64,000 nt of DNA from Streptomyces jumonjinensis (GCF_009600885.1 NZ_VCLA01000157.1:87760-151759), one strand, 5' to 3'. Shown: positions 25,549 to 34,536, counted from the stretch's first letter. Program-made: numbers and translations. The notes: generated by a model not told the origin, from the sequence alone.

Positions 25549-26328
25549 TCATGGGGCGCTGAAGAGGCGGGTGGGTTGCCGTCCCGCTTTGGCTGCGCGG
25601 GCGGCGGCGAGGGCCCGGGTGTGGGTGTCGGCGGCGTTCTGGGCTCGGACGGTGAGCTGGTCCTCCAGGGCGCGGGCGTCGGTGAAGGCGTTCTCGGGTT
25701 CGCGGTGGTCCCGCAGGGCGCGGATCTGGTCGTGGTCGGCTGCGGCGATGGCGGGGTCGGGGGTTCGGCGGGGGTGGGCGGTCTGGTGGGCGGTGAGGGC
25801 GCGGTGGTAGCCGGCGGAGGCGGTCTCGCGGGTGCGGACCGGCGCGGCCGGGGAGCTCGGCGTGCTCTCGGCAGAGGGTGTGGTCGGGGGGTGGACGTGG
25901 TGTGCGACGGGCAGGACGCGGATGCTGCGTACGGCGTCGGAGCCGATTTTGGTGTTGATCTGGCGGCAGAGTTGTCCGCCGAGGAGCCGGAGCTGTGTGG
26001 CGTAGGCGTGGGAGGCGGGGCGTAGGTCGAGGCGGCCTGTGTCGGGGTCGTAGGCGGCCGGGTGCACGCGGCCGTCGTATTGGGGGCAGAGGTCGGTCCA
26101 GCGGTCGAGGATGTCTCCGCCGCGGACTCCTGCGGCCCAGCCCTGTTCGGAGCCGAGGCGGGCGAGGACGGCGGCGAAGGGTTTCGGGTCGCGGCCGTCG
26201 GTGTTCCGGGTGGCTTTGGTTCGTCGGCGGGGCTTCGCCGGGGTGGTGCCGGGGCGGTGGCCGGCTTTGTAGGCGGCGAGGGCCTGGCGGGCGAGGTCGG
26301 CGCCGGAGTGGGTGGGGTTGTCGGTCAT
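25549..26328 (-). CDS. DUF721 (DciA-like) replication-associated protein
   Basis: The 259-residue protein starts MTDNPTHSGADLARQALAAY. The conserved core includes FAAVLARLGSEQGWAAGVRG, DILDRWTDLCPQYDGRVHPA, YDPDTGRLDLRPASHAYATQ and LRLLGGQLCRQINTKIGSDA, typical of DUF721. Actinomycete members are often plasmid-borne. DciA proteins help load or operate the replicative helicase. The C-terminal 110 residues are helical and variable. A winged-helix replication-type gene ends 22 bases upstream, so the two probably form an operon. Broken paralogues lie at 13930-14911. Confidence 0.75.
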   Translation of the reverse strand: MTDNPTHSGADLARQALAAYKAGHRPGTTPAKPRRRTKATRNTDGRDPKPFAAVLARLGSEQGWAAGVRGGDILDRWTDLCPQYDGRVHPAAYDPDTGRLDLRPASHAYATQLRLLGGQLCRQINTKIGSDAVRSIRVLPVAHHVHPPTTPSAESTPSSPAAPVRTRETASAGYHRALTAHQTAHPRRTPDPAIAAADHDQIRALRDHREPENAFTDARALEDQLTVRAQNAADTHTRALAAARAAKAGRQPTRLFSAP

Positions 26329-26349
26329 GGTGATCGTCTCCCAGGGGGG

Positions 26350-27807
26350 TCAGAAGCTGGTCTGGTGTGGGGTGCGCAGGGCTTTGTCGACCAGGCGGTT
26401 GTTGTAGAGGCGGCGGGCGTCGTGTTCGGTCATGCCGCTGGCGAGAGCGGCGTGGACGAGGTTCGGGTCGTGTTCGGCGGCGGCCCGTTCGGCGAGGACC
26501 TGGTCGCGGGTGAGGGCCTCTAGGGCGATCTCGTCGCCGAGCTGCGTCACCGCGATGTCGCCGTCGCCGGTCAGCAGGTCGTCGACGGCTCCGATCGCGG
26601 TCCGCAGACTGCGCTGGGCGCGGGCGCTCGTCGGCGTGCCCGTGCGGGTTTCGGCGCTGCGCTGCTCTCTAAGGGTTTCGATGCGGTTCTTCCTCGCGGT
26701 CTCCTCGGCGTGGTGCCATGCCTCGACGCCCGCAGCGCGCTGGGCTTTGGTGGACCAGAGCTGGTGGGCGCCCTTGAGGCGGTGGGCGAGCATCCCGGAC
26801 GGTCGGCGGGCGGCGGGGACTTCGGCCAGTGCGAGGAAGGCCCGGACGTCGGTGGCCGTCCAGCCCGCGTCGGCCACGTCACGGATGACCCAGGCGATGC
26901 GCGGGGTGGAGGCGCCGCGCAGCCACGGCACGGTGGCGGTCAGCTCGGCGGCGAGCCGGTAGCGGCGGCCGATCCGGTTCAGCGCACGGCGCTTCGGCTT
27001 CTGCTGCTGGGGGGTGGGCGAGGGCTTCTTCCCGTTGGCGAGCTCCTTCTCAGGGGGAAGCGTGGGAGAACCGGTAGTGGAGACAGTTGAGGTACCGACC
27101 TGCATTGGGGTGCAATGGAGCTCAGCCGAAACAGGCGTCACAGCACCCTGCTCAGGGCCCTTCCGGCCGCCCTTCGCAGGGGCCTTCGAGGACGACTTCG
27201 CCCGCCGCTTGCGCACCTTCCGGGCCGCCTTCTTCGCCAGCCTGGCCATCAGCTCCCGGCCGGTCTCCCCGATCCCCGTCGCGGCGCGCGTGTACGCGGG
27301 CGCGGCCTCGTCCCGCAGCACCGTCCGGATCCCCAGTGCCGCATCGAACGCCTCCGGGATCATCCGCGCGAACTCCGACGCCTGCGCAGGCCCGCCGGAC
27401 ACCCGGGTCCCCCGCGCGACATAGGCGAGCAGCCCGGCCTCCCGCAGCATCCCCAGGTGGTACTCCACCGACCGCTCCGACAGACCGGTACGGCGCACCA
27501 GGTAGGCGATTCCCGGACGGCACGGGAACAGCTGCGCGAGCTCCTGGGCGATCCGGACCGTCGTCGGCCCGAACGAGCGCGGGCCGTGCGCCCGATGCCT
27601 GCGTGGCTGGTACACACCGGACCCGGCGACCCAGTGCACCGCCTGCAGCCACGAGTAGCCGTCCAGCGCGATCCGGCCCGACGACGCCGACAACCACTGA
27701 CTCGCCTCCGGCACGAACAGCGCGGGCAGCACAACGCCCACGTCGCCGTCGACCGACGGACGCGCGGACGGGACCACCACGGCGGCTTCCGCCGCCACGG
27801 CGCTCAC
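26350..27807 (-). CDS. Winged-helix plasmid replication/DNA-binding protein
   Basis: The 485-residue protein contains an N-terminal winged helix around residues 85-150 (GIAYLVRRTGLSERSVEYHL, then GMLREAGLLAYVARG), a Lys/Arg-rich linker (KKAARKVRKRRAKSSSK), and a C-terminal helical region (RIAWVIRDVADAGWTATDVR and PSGMLAHRLKGAHQLWSTKA). This layout occurs in Streptomyces mobile-element proteins annotated as helix-turn-helix or replication proteins; initiator function is inference. It is followed at once by DUF721. The long upstream region with TGTTGTG repeats could be its operator or an origin. Confidence 0.6.
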   Translation of the reverse strand: MSAVAAEAAVVVPSARPSVDGDVGVVLPALFVPEASQWLSASSGRIALDGYSWLQAVHWVAGSGVYQPRRHRAHGPRSFGPTTVRIAQELAQLFPCRPGIAYLVRRTGLSERSVEYHLGMLREAGLLAYVARGTRVSGGPAQASEFARMIPEAFDAALGIRTVLRDEAAPAYTRAATGIGETGRELMARLAKKAARKVRKRRAKSSSKAPAKGGRKGPEQGAVTPVSAELHCTPMQVGTSTVSTTGSPTLPPEKELANGKKPSPTPQQQKPKRRALNRIGRRYRLAAELTATVPWLRGASTPRIAWVIRDVADAGWTATDVRAFLALAEVPAARRPSGMLAHRLKGAHQLWSTKAQRAAGVEAWHHAEETARKNRIETLREQRSAETRTGTPTSARAQRSLRTAIGAVDDLLTGDGDIAVTQLGDEIALEALTRDQVLAERAAAEHDPNLVHAALASGMTEHDARRLYNNRLVDKALRTPHQTSF

Positions 27808-28869
27808 CGGCCCACCGCCGCGTTGGTCGGAGTAATGGGGGCGACAGGGGCCGTCGGCGTGGCCTGCTGTGTGCCGGAGGGGTGAATGGAACTGTTGAGA
27901 GAAGCCATGGCGGCACCCTCGGATGCCGAGGGGTTAGCCACGCAAGCCCCGGCCGACACGGCAGCTCGTGCCCCGGCCCGGCCCGGGGTCGCTGCCCGGG
28001 GTGCTGTGCAGGCGTCGAGGCTGACTGAGTTCTCGACAGCTGGCTCGGCTGGTGCTGGGCCCCTGTCGTTCGCAGGTGGGGAATCCGACCGGGTAGCGGC
28101 ACTCGGTGCCGCCGATGAGCTGGGGCAAAGAGCCCAAAAGGGGTGGAGGTGCGGGGTGAATCCCGCCAGACGGGAAGCTCGTACTTCCTGAATCTGGATG
28201 AAACGGTCGGGGGTGGGCTGGAAAAAGGCGCACAGGTACGGCACACTGGCTCCTGTTGTGGGGCCACGCCGCATGACACAACGAAGCCCCTGTTGTGAGG
28301 TGGCTTCAGGTTCGGGGAGAACCAGTACGAATGTTCGACCGGCTGCGAACCGGACGGACAATCCCTTCAGAGGGGCTTCCAACCCTCTGGTGGCAGATGG
28401 GGCGTCAGCCGGGGTGACTGCGAATCACCCGGGGAGCTGCGCGTCCCGGCGGCTAGAAGACCTGCAGTGCAGGCGCCGCCTCAATTACCTACGACGTCTC
28501 GACCCCCAGGGGAGAGATGTACCCGCGACTGGACCGTTGCGGAAGCATGACGAAGGCACCCGGTTCCCGGAGCGACGCGCAGGTCATCGCTGCTACGGGG
28601 GTGGGTGCCTTGTGTGTTTGGCGACGGGTGCGGGTACCCTGCAACATGTCGAGACCATCCTGAGTTTGGTCTGCGGCCGTGCCCCGGAGTGCAGCCTCGC
28701 GGGGCTTAGCCATGTCTGTAGTGATCGTATCCAGGCACACACTACCCCCCTCACGTAGCGTACCGGCACCCCGGCACCACCCGTGTCGCCCCTCCCCTGC
28801 ACCTTCCTGACGCACCGCCAGTCGAACAGCACCCCGCCCCCTGGTCAACCAACAGGAGCCCGGACCGGC
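27808..28869. other. Long non-coding region upstream of the replication-type gene
   Basis: About 1.06 kb with no supported gene on either strand. It contains the TGTTGTG/CACAAC cluster at 28252-28297 and scattered lower-GC segments (CTCAATTACCTACGACG near 28480). Divergent genes on each side make it a likely promoter region, and a replication origin is possible. Confidence 0.45.
28252..28297. repeat. TGTTGTG direct repeats with inverted half-site
   Basis: CCTGTTGTG occurs at 28252-28260 and again at 28289-28297. Between them CACAAC at 28277-28282 repeats the core in inverted orientation. Three related sites in 46 bases upstream of a DNA-binding protein gene suggest an operator or small iteron set. 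No further copies were noticed. Confidence 0.45.
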
Positions 28870-29508
28870 ATGATGAGCAGCATGCACACGCCGACCGACG
28901 ATCCCCTGGACGTGGAGACCTTCGCCAGCCCGGCGCAGCAGCGCCGCTACACCGCGGCGATGGAACGGATTGCCGCCGCCCGGCCTCACGGCACTCCGGT
29001 GCGCGTCTACGTCAGCGCAGCACCCAAAATGATGGATAGTCCGAAGTGGGATAGCTGGCTCGCGCAGATTACTGAAGAACTGCCCGCCGGCGTCGAGATC
29101 CTCCACTACCGAAATACTTTCGACGAGCGCTCGTACGACTGGGACAGTCTCGTCGAGCAGCTCGAGGGTCTCGTCATCATCGGCAAACAGAAGCGGGCCG
29201 GCAGCCGCGTCAATCTCCTCGGCCCAGTCGCGCGCCTCGAGCTCCGCTCGCTCATCGCACAGAAGCCCGTACTCCTGTACGGACACAGCCTGGGGTTGAT
29301 CCCCGTCATCGACTGCCGAAGCCAAGTACTCCGCCCCGAAGGCATCCCAAGGTTGAAGCTCATCGCACCGAAGCGATGGAAGAAGGACGCCGCGACGCTC
29401 AACGCAGCGCTCAAAGCACTCGGCCCGGGCAACATCGAATCTGAGGAAGAAGTGAACGCGGCCGCTCCAGTTCATCTCGCCCATCCGTTCGCCACACCTC
29501 CCCGCTGA
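28870..29508 (+). CDS. Hypothetical alpha/beta protein
   Basis: The 212-residue protein has ATG 28870 (or 28873) after AGGAGCC. The core alternates strands and helices: VRVYVSAAPKMMDSPKWDSW, GLVIIGKQKRAGSRVNLLGP and VLLYGHSLGLIPVIDCRSQV. The pattern is reminiscent of nucleoside deoxyribosyltransferase-like or Rossmann folds, but no catalytic signature was confirmed. It is the first gene of the rightward part of an accessory cluster that continues with a phosphatase and an oxidoreductase. Confidence 0.55.
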   Translation: MMSSMHTPTDDPLDVETFASPAQQRRYTAAMERIAAARPHGTPVRVYVSAAPKMMDSPKWDSWLAQITEELPAGVEILHYRNTFDERSYDWDSLVEQLEGLVIIGKQKRAGSRVNLLGPVARLELRSLIAQKPVLLYGHSLGLIPVIDCRSQVLRPEGIPRLKLIAPKRWKKDAATLNAALKALGPGNIESEEEVNAAAPVHLAHPFATPPR

Positions 29509-29777
29509 CACATCATCACAAGGACCGCCGCAAAGATCACCGACGGTTCGGTAACTCTTATACGCGCAGCAAGAATTAGCAGTAGGTCTAAATCCAACAG
29601 CAGTAGAAGAAATCGACAAGGGTGTTTGTGTGAAACTCTCCTGCTCCCGCAGGGCGGGCGAATTTCCATTCGATTCCGTCACGTGGGAGGCAGGCTGCAA
29701 TGATGCCTGCTGTGCGGGTGCCATACCGGATCTGACGGACTGACGCCCACGAGGTGCCGCTCGGTAGGGTCACCCCC

Positions 29778-30425
29778 ATGCCCCTCGCCCTCTTCGACTT
29801 GGACGGCACGCTGATCGACCGGCAGTCGGCATTCAGCGACGCCATTACCCGCTTCTCCCATAAGCACGCCTTCGGCCCACAAGTCCAACAGTGGCTGCTC
29901 ACCGAATTGGCCGAGCGTGCGAACGTAGCGGACTTCGCCCGGCTCTGCGCTGTCTTCGACCTGGATGAGCCAGCCGCAGACTTGTGGCAGGAGTACGTCG
30001 ACCTGATGGCGGCTTCCGTCACGTGCCGCACGGCCGTCCTTGAGGGCCTGGCCCGACTCCGTGCCGCGGCGTGGACGATCGGAATCGCTACCAACGGTGC
30101 CTCCGACATCCAGCGCGCCAAGCTCGCCGCGACCGGCATCAGCGAACTGGTCAACGGCGTCGCGGTCTCCGGCGATCTGGAGGTGCGCAAGCCTGACCGC
30201 CGACTCTTCGAGCTCGCCGCCGCCCGCTGCGGTCGGGACCTCTCGGACGGTGGCTGGATGGTCGGTGACAACCCCGCCGGAGACATCGGCGGCGGCTATC
30301 AGGCCGGCCTGCGCACCATCTGGCTGCGCGGGCACCCCTGGCCTGACACCCTCGCCGCCCCCCACCACACCGTCGGTGATGTCACCGACGCGAGCAACCT
30401 TTTGCTCAACGAGACCCCGGAGTAG
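29778..30425 (+). CDS. HAD-superfamily phosphatase
   Basis: 215 residues from ATG 29778. Motif I is ALFDLDGTLID (D7 nucleophile, D9 acid/base). Motif II is IATNGAS, motif III K in VRKPDRRLF, and motif IV MVGDNPAGDIGGG. A helical cap lies between motifs I and II (residues 20-90), as in subfamily I. It probably hydrolyses a small phosphorylated metabolite; the substrate is unknown. Four bases separate it from the oxidoreductase gene, implying co-expression. Confidence 0.88.
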   Translation: MPLALFDLDGTLIDRQSAFSDAITRFSHKHAFGPQVQQWLLTELAERANVADFARLCAVFDLDEPAADLWQEYVDLMAASVTCRTAVLEGLARLRAAAWTIGIATNGASDIQRAKLAATGISELVNGVAVSGDLEVRKPDRRLFELAAARCGRDLSDGGWMVGDNPAGDIGGGYQAGLRTIWLRGHPWPDTLAAPHHTVGDVTDASNLLLNETPE

Positions 30426-30429
30426 CACT

Positions 30430-31269
30430 GTGGACCAGCCCACCGTCGGCATCCTCCACCCCGGCAGCATGGGCGCCGCCGTCGCCGCCTGCGCTGCGAC
30501 GAACGCAACTGCGGCCCTGTGGTGCGCAGAGGGGCGCAGCCCAGCGTCCACGGCCCGCGCTGAGCAGTTCGGCCTGATGCCGGTGGCCACGCTGAGGGAG
30601 CTGCTGGATCGCAGCGACATCGTCATCAGCCTCTGCCCGCCGGCCGCAGCCGAGGACCTCGCCCACGACGTCGCCGCGCACGGCTTCACCGGGGTGTACG
30701 TGGAGGCGAACGCCATCAACGCGGAACGAGTGGTGCGGATCGCGGACCTCCTGGGGACGACGGCGACCGTAGTCGACGCCGGCGTGGTCGGCTCCCCGCC
30801 GATCGGCGGCAAATTGCCGACGCTGTACCTATCCGGCCCCGTCTCCGCAGTCGCGAACGTCGAAGCGCTCTTCGCAGGCACTGCAGTGCGGACCAAGACA
30901 CTGGGCGGCGAGATGGGGAAGGCGTCCGTGCTTAAGCTCGCGTACACCAGCTTCCAGAAGACGTCCCGGCTACTGGCCGCGCTGTCGATCGGCATTGCGC
31001 GCGAGCACGGTGTCGACCAGGAGCTCATGGAGATCGCCTCCAGGCGCACTGACTCATACCTGGCAGAGCCTGAGTACATCCCGAAAACTGCTTCCCGCGC
31101 GTGGCGGTGGAGCCCGGAACTGAACGAGGCTGCTGACATGCTCGACGCGGCTGGCCTCCCTCCGGAAGTCCTGCGCGCGGCTGCGGCGAGTCTGGCACGG
31201 TGGAACGACGCCAAGGACGACGGCGAACTCACGCTCGTCGATGCCCTGGACCGCCTCGCCCACCCGTAG
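30430..31269 (+). CDS. 6-phosphogluconate/3-hydroxyisobutyrate dehydrogenase-like oxidoreductase
   Basis: 279 residues from GTG 30430. The N-terminal Rossmann fold starts TVGILHPGSMGAAVAACAAT (variant GxxxxGxMG), followed by DIVISLCPPAAAEDLAHDV and the substrate-loop region VVDAGVVGSPPIGG. Then come GKASVLKLAYTSFQKTSRLL (the expected lysine) and an all-helical C-terminal dimerisation domain. It is likely an NAD(P)-dependent beta-hydroxyacid or imine reductase. It follows the HAD gene almost without a gap and is convergent with the kinase at 31271. Confidence 0.85.
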   Translation: MDQPTVGILHPGSMGAAVAACAATNATAALWCAEGRSPASTARAEQFGLMPVATLRELLDRSDIVISLCPPAAAEDLAHDVAAHGFTGVYVEANAINAERVVRIADLLGTTATVVDAGVVGSPPIGGKLPTLYLSGPVSAVANVEALFAGTAVRTKTLGGEMGKASVLKLAYTSFQKTSRLLAALSIGIAREHGVDQELMEIASRRTDSYLAEPEYIPKTASRAWRWSPELNEAADMLDAAGLPPEVLRAAAASLARWNDAKDDGELTLVDALDRLAHP

Positions 31270-31270
31270 C

Positions 31271-31840
31271 TCATGCCCTCAACGCTCCCTTCCGTGCGGC
31301 CAGCAGCCGCTCGATCAGACGGGCCGACTCCTTCGGTGGCGTCAGTGTCGTGTCCACCGTGAGGTCCCAGACCATGTCCGGGTGCGCGTCCAGGTCCTCG
31401 CGGGTTGCGTCCCACGCCGCGAGGCGCGCCGTGGTGTCGCTGTCGCCCCGGCCCTCGGACCGCTGCTCGGTCACCTCACGTGGGCACCACAACAGGACCC
31501 CGGCCCAGTCGGCCGGGTAGCTGTCGACCAGGGCGCGGATGCCGTCGACCTGCCCGAGGTGCACCACTGGCACCCCGGCCGCGAACGCCGTGTCCAGGCC
31601 TGGACGGTCGACCAGGTACGTGTTGCCGTACCGCCTGTTCGCGTAGACGACGTCGCCCGCGGCCTCCAGCGCACGCAACTGATCCGTCGTGCCCATCCGG
31701 TAGCTGGCGGTTTTGCCTGTCCCGACCTTGAGCCGTGCGAACTGCGCATATTGCGGATTCAGCTCGGTGAGCGCCGTGGTGACGGTGTCCTTGCCTGCTG
31801 CGGGCGGGCCGTAAAGGATCACGCCCTTCCGTCCGGTCAT
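31271..31840 (-). CDS. P-loop nucleotide/metabolite kinase, guanylate-kinase-like
   Basis: 189 residues. Walker A is ILYGPPAAGKDTVTTAL, followed by a lid-like segment (KVGTGKTASYRMGTTDQLRA), RRYGNTYLVDRP and a hydrophobic strand VLLWCPREVTEQR. The fold resembles guanylate kinase or a small AAA-type kinase; the substrate is unknown. ATG 31840 overlaps the TGA of the upstream HTH-kinase gene, so the two are coupled. Confidence 0.75.
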   Translation of the reverse strand: MTGRKGVILYGPPAAGKDTVTTALTELNPQYAQFARLKVGTGKTASYRMGTTDQLRALEAAGDVVYANRRYGNTYLVDRPGLDTAFAAGVPVVHLGQVDGIRALVDSYPADWAGVLLWCPREVTEQRSEGRGDSDTTARLAAWDATREDLDAHPDMVWDLTVDTTLTPPKESARLIERLLAARKGALRA

Positions 31841-32874
31841 GCGTACATCGCCCCCATTGCCTGCCGCGCCTGGTCCGCGAGCGTCACCGCGGTCCCCAGC
31901 CGGTTGTCGACGACCAGGTGCGGGACCGCCGGGCGCAGGTCCAGGTCGATCGTGGCCATGTACTCATCCCAGCGCTGGAGCTTCCAGGCGTCCCGGGCCG
32001 CGGAGCGGAAGGTGATGTACTCGCGCATCGACTCCTCGTCGCAGCGGACCCAGACGGGGAAGACATCGACGCCCAGACTTGCGGCGCGGTTGGCGAGGCG
32101 CTGCATCCAGGCCGTGTCGGTCATCTCCGCGATGAACGGCGCGCTCAGCACGGTGCTGATCCCGCATTTGATGTTGGCCATGGCTGACTGCATGAGGCAG
32201 TCGTATTCCACCGACCGGACACGTTCCCTATAGAGCTCGGTGTGGCGGTCGTTCGGGTCGCCGCCCAACGCGACCAGGAGACGCTCCACCAGTGGTCGGG
32301 TCAGCGGGTCCTTGTCGAGCAACGGCCAGCCGGTGAGGTGGACGAAGAACCTGGCCAACTCGGTCTTGCCGCTGCCAGCGAAGCCGCCGACCAGAATCAG
32401 GACGGGGCGGTGCGGGTCTCCGCCGGTGTGCCTCCGCTTCCAGGCGTCGATGATCCGCTGCTGCAAAGCCAAATGATCGGCGTCGTCGCTGCCGGGCGCG
32501 ATCCGGTGGATCGCCCGCTCCACCGCCAGGACGTGGGACCCGTTGATGCGGTCCTCTGCCGGTGTCAGCTGGAAGCTGCTCTCCTCGCCGGGAAGAGCGT
32601 TCCGGAAGCCCAAGTCCGGCTCAGTCGCCCGGTACAGGAGACAGTAGGCACGTCGGTAGTGCGGGCCCGGGTAGACCTCGCCAGTCTCGTGCTGCCACAA
32701 GGTCTGGGGATTCGCGGCAGGGATGCCCTTGAGACGGGCCTGCTCCGCGACTGCGCGGAGGCGTTCGCCAGCCTTCTCCAGGGTCAGGCCGTGGGCCTCC
32801 CGTTGCTCACGTAGTTTGTCCGGCCGCCACCCCGACCTGTGCTTCCCCACCCTGGTCCCCTCCGCCATCGTCAT
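31837..32874 (-). CDS. HTH (XRE) domain fused to P-loop kinase
   Basis: 345 residues from ATG 32874. The N-terminal 85 residues form a Cro/CI-type HTH (LREQREAHGLTLEKAGERLR and NPQTLWQHETGEVYPGPHYR). The C-terminal part is a kinase with Walker A ILVGGFAGSGKTELARFFVH, then VEYDCLMQSAMANIKCGIST and VDVFPVWVRCDEESMREYIT, as in AAA_33/zeta-like small-molecule kinases. The fusion suggests a kinase that senses or controls its own operon. The region upstream holds paired CTTAAG motifs at 33075-33095. Confidence 0.8.
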   Translation of the reverse strand: MTMAEGTRVGKHRSGWRPDKLREQREAHGLTLEKAGERLRAVAEQARLKGIPAANPQTLWQHETGEVYPGPHYRRAYCLLYRATEPDLGFRNALPGEESSFQLTPAEDRINGSHVLAVERAIHRIAPGSDDADHLALQQRIIDAWKRRHTGGDPHRPVLILVGGFAGSGKTELARFFVHLTGWPLLDKDPLTRPLVERLLVALGGDPNDRHTELYRERVRSVEYDCLMQSAMANIKCGISTVLSAPFIAEMTDTAWMQRLANRAASLGVDVFPVWVRCDEESMREYITFRSAARDAWKLQRWDEYMATIDLDLRPAVPHLVVDNRLGTAVTLADQARQAMGAMYA

Positions 32875-33074
32875 GTCCGCGAGCCTAGGCCCGCGCCCCC
32901 AAAATCCATGTGTACGCGGATGTTGAAAACCCATGAACGGGGGTGCGCACAGGCTTCGACAAGCCGCTGTGATGTTGGGTCCGCGCCAGAACGAGTGTGA
33001 TGGCCCCCACAAACGCGGAGCGATTGAAGGGGCGCGACACGGTGGAACCAGCGAGCACAATCGCAGGGCACTAC

Positions 33075-33095
33075 CTTAAGCAGATTCAGCTTAAG
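33075..33095. promoter_or_regulatory. Paired CTTAAG motif, candidate GntR operator
   Basis: Two CTTAAG palindromes start 15 bases apart (33075 and 33090) within CCTTAAGCAGATTCAG. They lie between the GntR gene and the start of the leftward HTH-kinase operon. A related site (GCTTAAGG) lies at the other end of the regulator pair at 34537-34559, which suggests both are bound by the same GntR/UTRA protein. Confidence 0.45.
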
Positions 33096-33137
33096 ATTTT
33101 AGTGGCTCTCCTGGCTGCCGCTGCCGCGAAGCCCCGG

Positions 33138-33902
33138 TCAGGGCACGGTGACGGTGTATCGCATCCGGTACCGATGAGCAGCCTTGGTCAACAAGGACAC
33201 CTCGATGGGGCGCTCATCGTCCGCGTAGACGACGCGGAACGTCACCATCACGGGCATGTCCTTGGGGAGCTCAAGAGCCACAACCTCCTCCTCCGTGGGA
33301 ATCTCCGAGGAGACCTCGTCCACGAACGCCCGGGGCGGGTATCCGCGCTCTGCGAGCAGGGTTGGGGTTCCTCCCTTGATCTTCCGGCGCTCCATCATGG
33401 CCGTACCCTCGGCCAGCTCGAGCGGATAGTACGAGTGGGTCAGCTCTGTGGGCTGGTCGTCGAGGTAGAGGATCTGCTTTCTGAGCAAAGCCTGGTCGGC
33501 GTCGTTCAGGCCGAGGGCGTGGCGGACCTCAAACGGGGGCGTGACCGCAGCGACCTCGAGCAGCGTCACGGAAGCGCACTGCGAGCGCTTTTCCGCTTCG
33601 GTGATCCAGCGGTACGGCTCTCCCTGGCTGACGGGTGGCATGTATACCTCGGGCGAGATGGACTGCTGGGTCCTGCCCTGGACGAACACGCCCTTGCCAG
33701 GCTGGCCAACAAGAAGCTCTTCCTCCTTCAGCATCTGCAGGGCCTTCTGGACCGTGGTGCCGGCGACGTTGTGCTCTGCCATCAACGCGGGTGTAGAGGG
33801 CAACTGGGTGCCGGGACAGAGGTCCCCACGCGTGATCTGACGGCGGAGCGTTGCCGCAATCTTCTGGTGAGCCGACCGGGGGTCCGTGAAGGTTCTTGCC
33901 AT
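33138..33902 (-). CDS. GntR/HutC-family transcriptional regulator with UTRA domain
   Basis: 254 residues. The N-terminal winged helix shows the GntR signature AATLRRQITRGDLCPGTQLP and LMAEHNVAGTTVQKALQMLK. The UTRA effector domain spans about 95-250 (LRKQILYLDDQPTELTHSYY and IPTEEEVVALELPKDMPVMV). It probably represses nearby genes until it binds a small ligand, plausibly a substrate of the neighbouring kinases or phosphatase. A UTRA-only gene ends 3 bases upstream. Confidence 0.88.
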   Translation of the reverse strand: MARTFTDPRSAHQKIAATLRRQITRGDLCPGTQLPSTPALMAEHNVAGTTVQKALQMLKEEELLVGQPGKGVFVQGRTQQSISPEVYMPPVSQGEPYRWITEAEKRSQCASVTLLEVAAVTPPFEVRHALGLNDADQALLRKQILYLDDQPTELTHSYYPLELAEGTAMMERRKIKGGTPTLLAERGYPPRAFVDEVSSEIPTEEEVVALELPKDMPVMVTFRVVYADDERPIEVSLLTKAAHRYRMRYTVTVP

Positions 33903-33905
33903 CTT

Positions 33906-34451
33906 TCAGCTCGCCTCCTTCCTCTGTCGGTAACGGAGGTTCCGCGTCATCGTCATGATGCTGACCTCGATCGGTTCTCCGGCGGCGGACCTGGTGAAGC
34001 GGGTCAGTACCAAGACGGGCGTGCCCGGCCGGAGGCCCAGTGCCTCACATTGACCGGGAGTCGCGATGGCGGCGGCGACATCCTCAAGAGGTTCGTCTTC
34101 GGGGGTAAAACCCAGGGCTGCCAGGAGCGTGACCGCGCCGCCTCGAATCTTGGTGCTGGCGGCGAGCTGAGTATCCCGCGCCACGTGCGCGGGGTAGTAG
34201 GAGTCGGCGAGTTCGACCGGTTTGCCATCAAGCAGGATCAGCCGGCGGCGGACAACGGCCAGCTCACCCTGCGGGACCCGGAGGAACTCGCGAACCGCGC
34301 TCGGCGCTTCGACTTCCTCGACGGCGAGCAACTGCTGGCTGCCCTGCCTGCCGCGCGCAGCTGCCTCGGCACTCCAGGCGTCCGCTTCTCCTCGTTTGCG
34401 TGCCGCCAGGTACGGCTGCGCGTCCCCGATCCACGCGTCGTCGCTGCTCAC
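33906..34451 (-). CDS. UTRA-domain protein without DNA-binding domain
   Basis: GTG 34451 after GAGAGGAC gives 181 residues. Most of the protein is a UTRA domain (EFLRVPQGELAVVRRRLILL, PVELADSYYPAHVARDTQLA and CEALGLRPGTPVLVLTRFTR). The GntR winged helix is absent; instead there is a short N-terminus (DAWIGDAQPYLAARKRGEAD). It could hetero-oligomerise with the adjacent GntR protein or act as a ligand sensor. The intact reading frame argues against it being a decayed GntR. Confidence 0.75.
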   Translation of the reverse strand: MSSDDAWIGDAQPYLAARKRGEADAWSAEAAARGRQGSQQLLAVEEVEAPSAVREFLRVPQGELAVVRRRLILLDGKPVELADSYYPAHVARDTQLAASTKIRGGAVTLLAALGFTPEDEPLEDVAAAIATPGQCEALGLRPGTPVLVLTRFTRSAAGEPIEVSIMTMTRNLRYRQRKEAS

Positions 34452-34536
34452 GCCGTGTCCTCTCAGTCGTACTGACCTGCTGGAAACCCTAATGCCATGC
34501 CACTTCAACCAGTAAGGCCCACCGTAGACCTTGCTG

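Noticed and set aside
28783..28869. Longer N-terminus for the gene at 28870
   Set aside because: The extra segment has poor codon bias, and AGGAGCC lies directly before the internal ATG pair.
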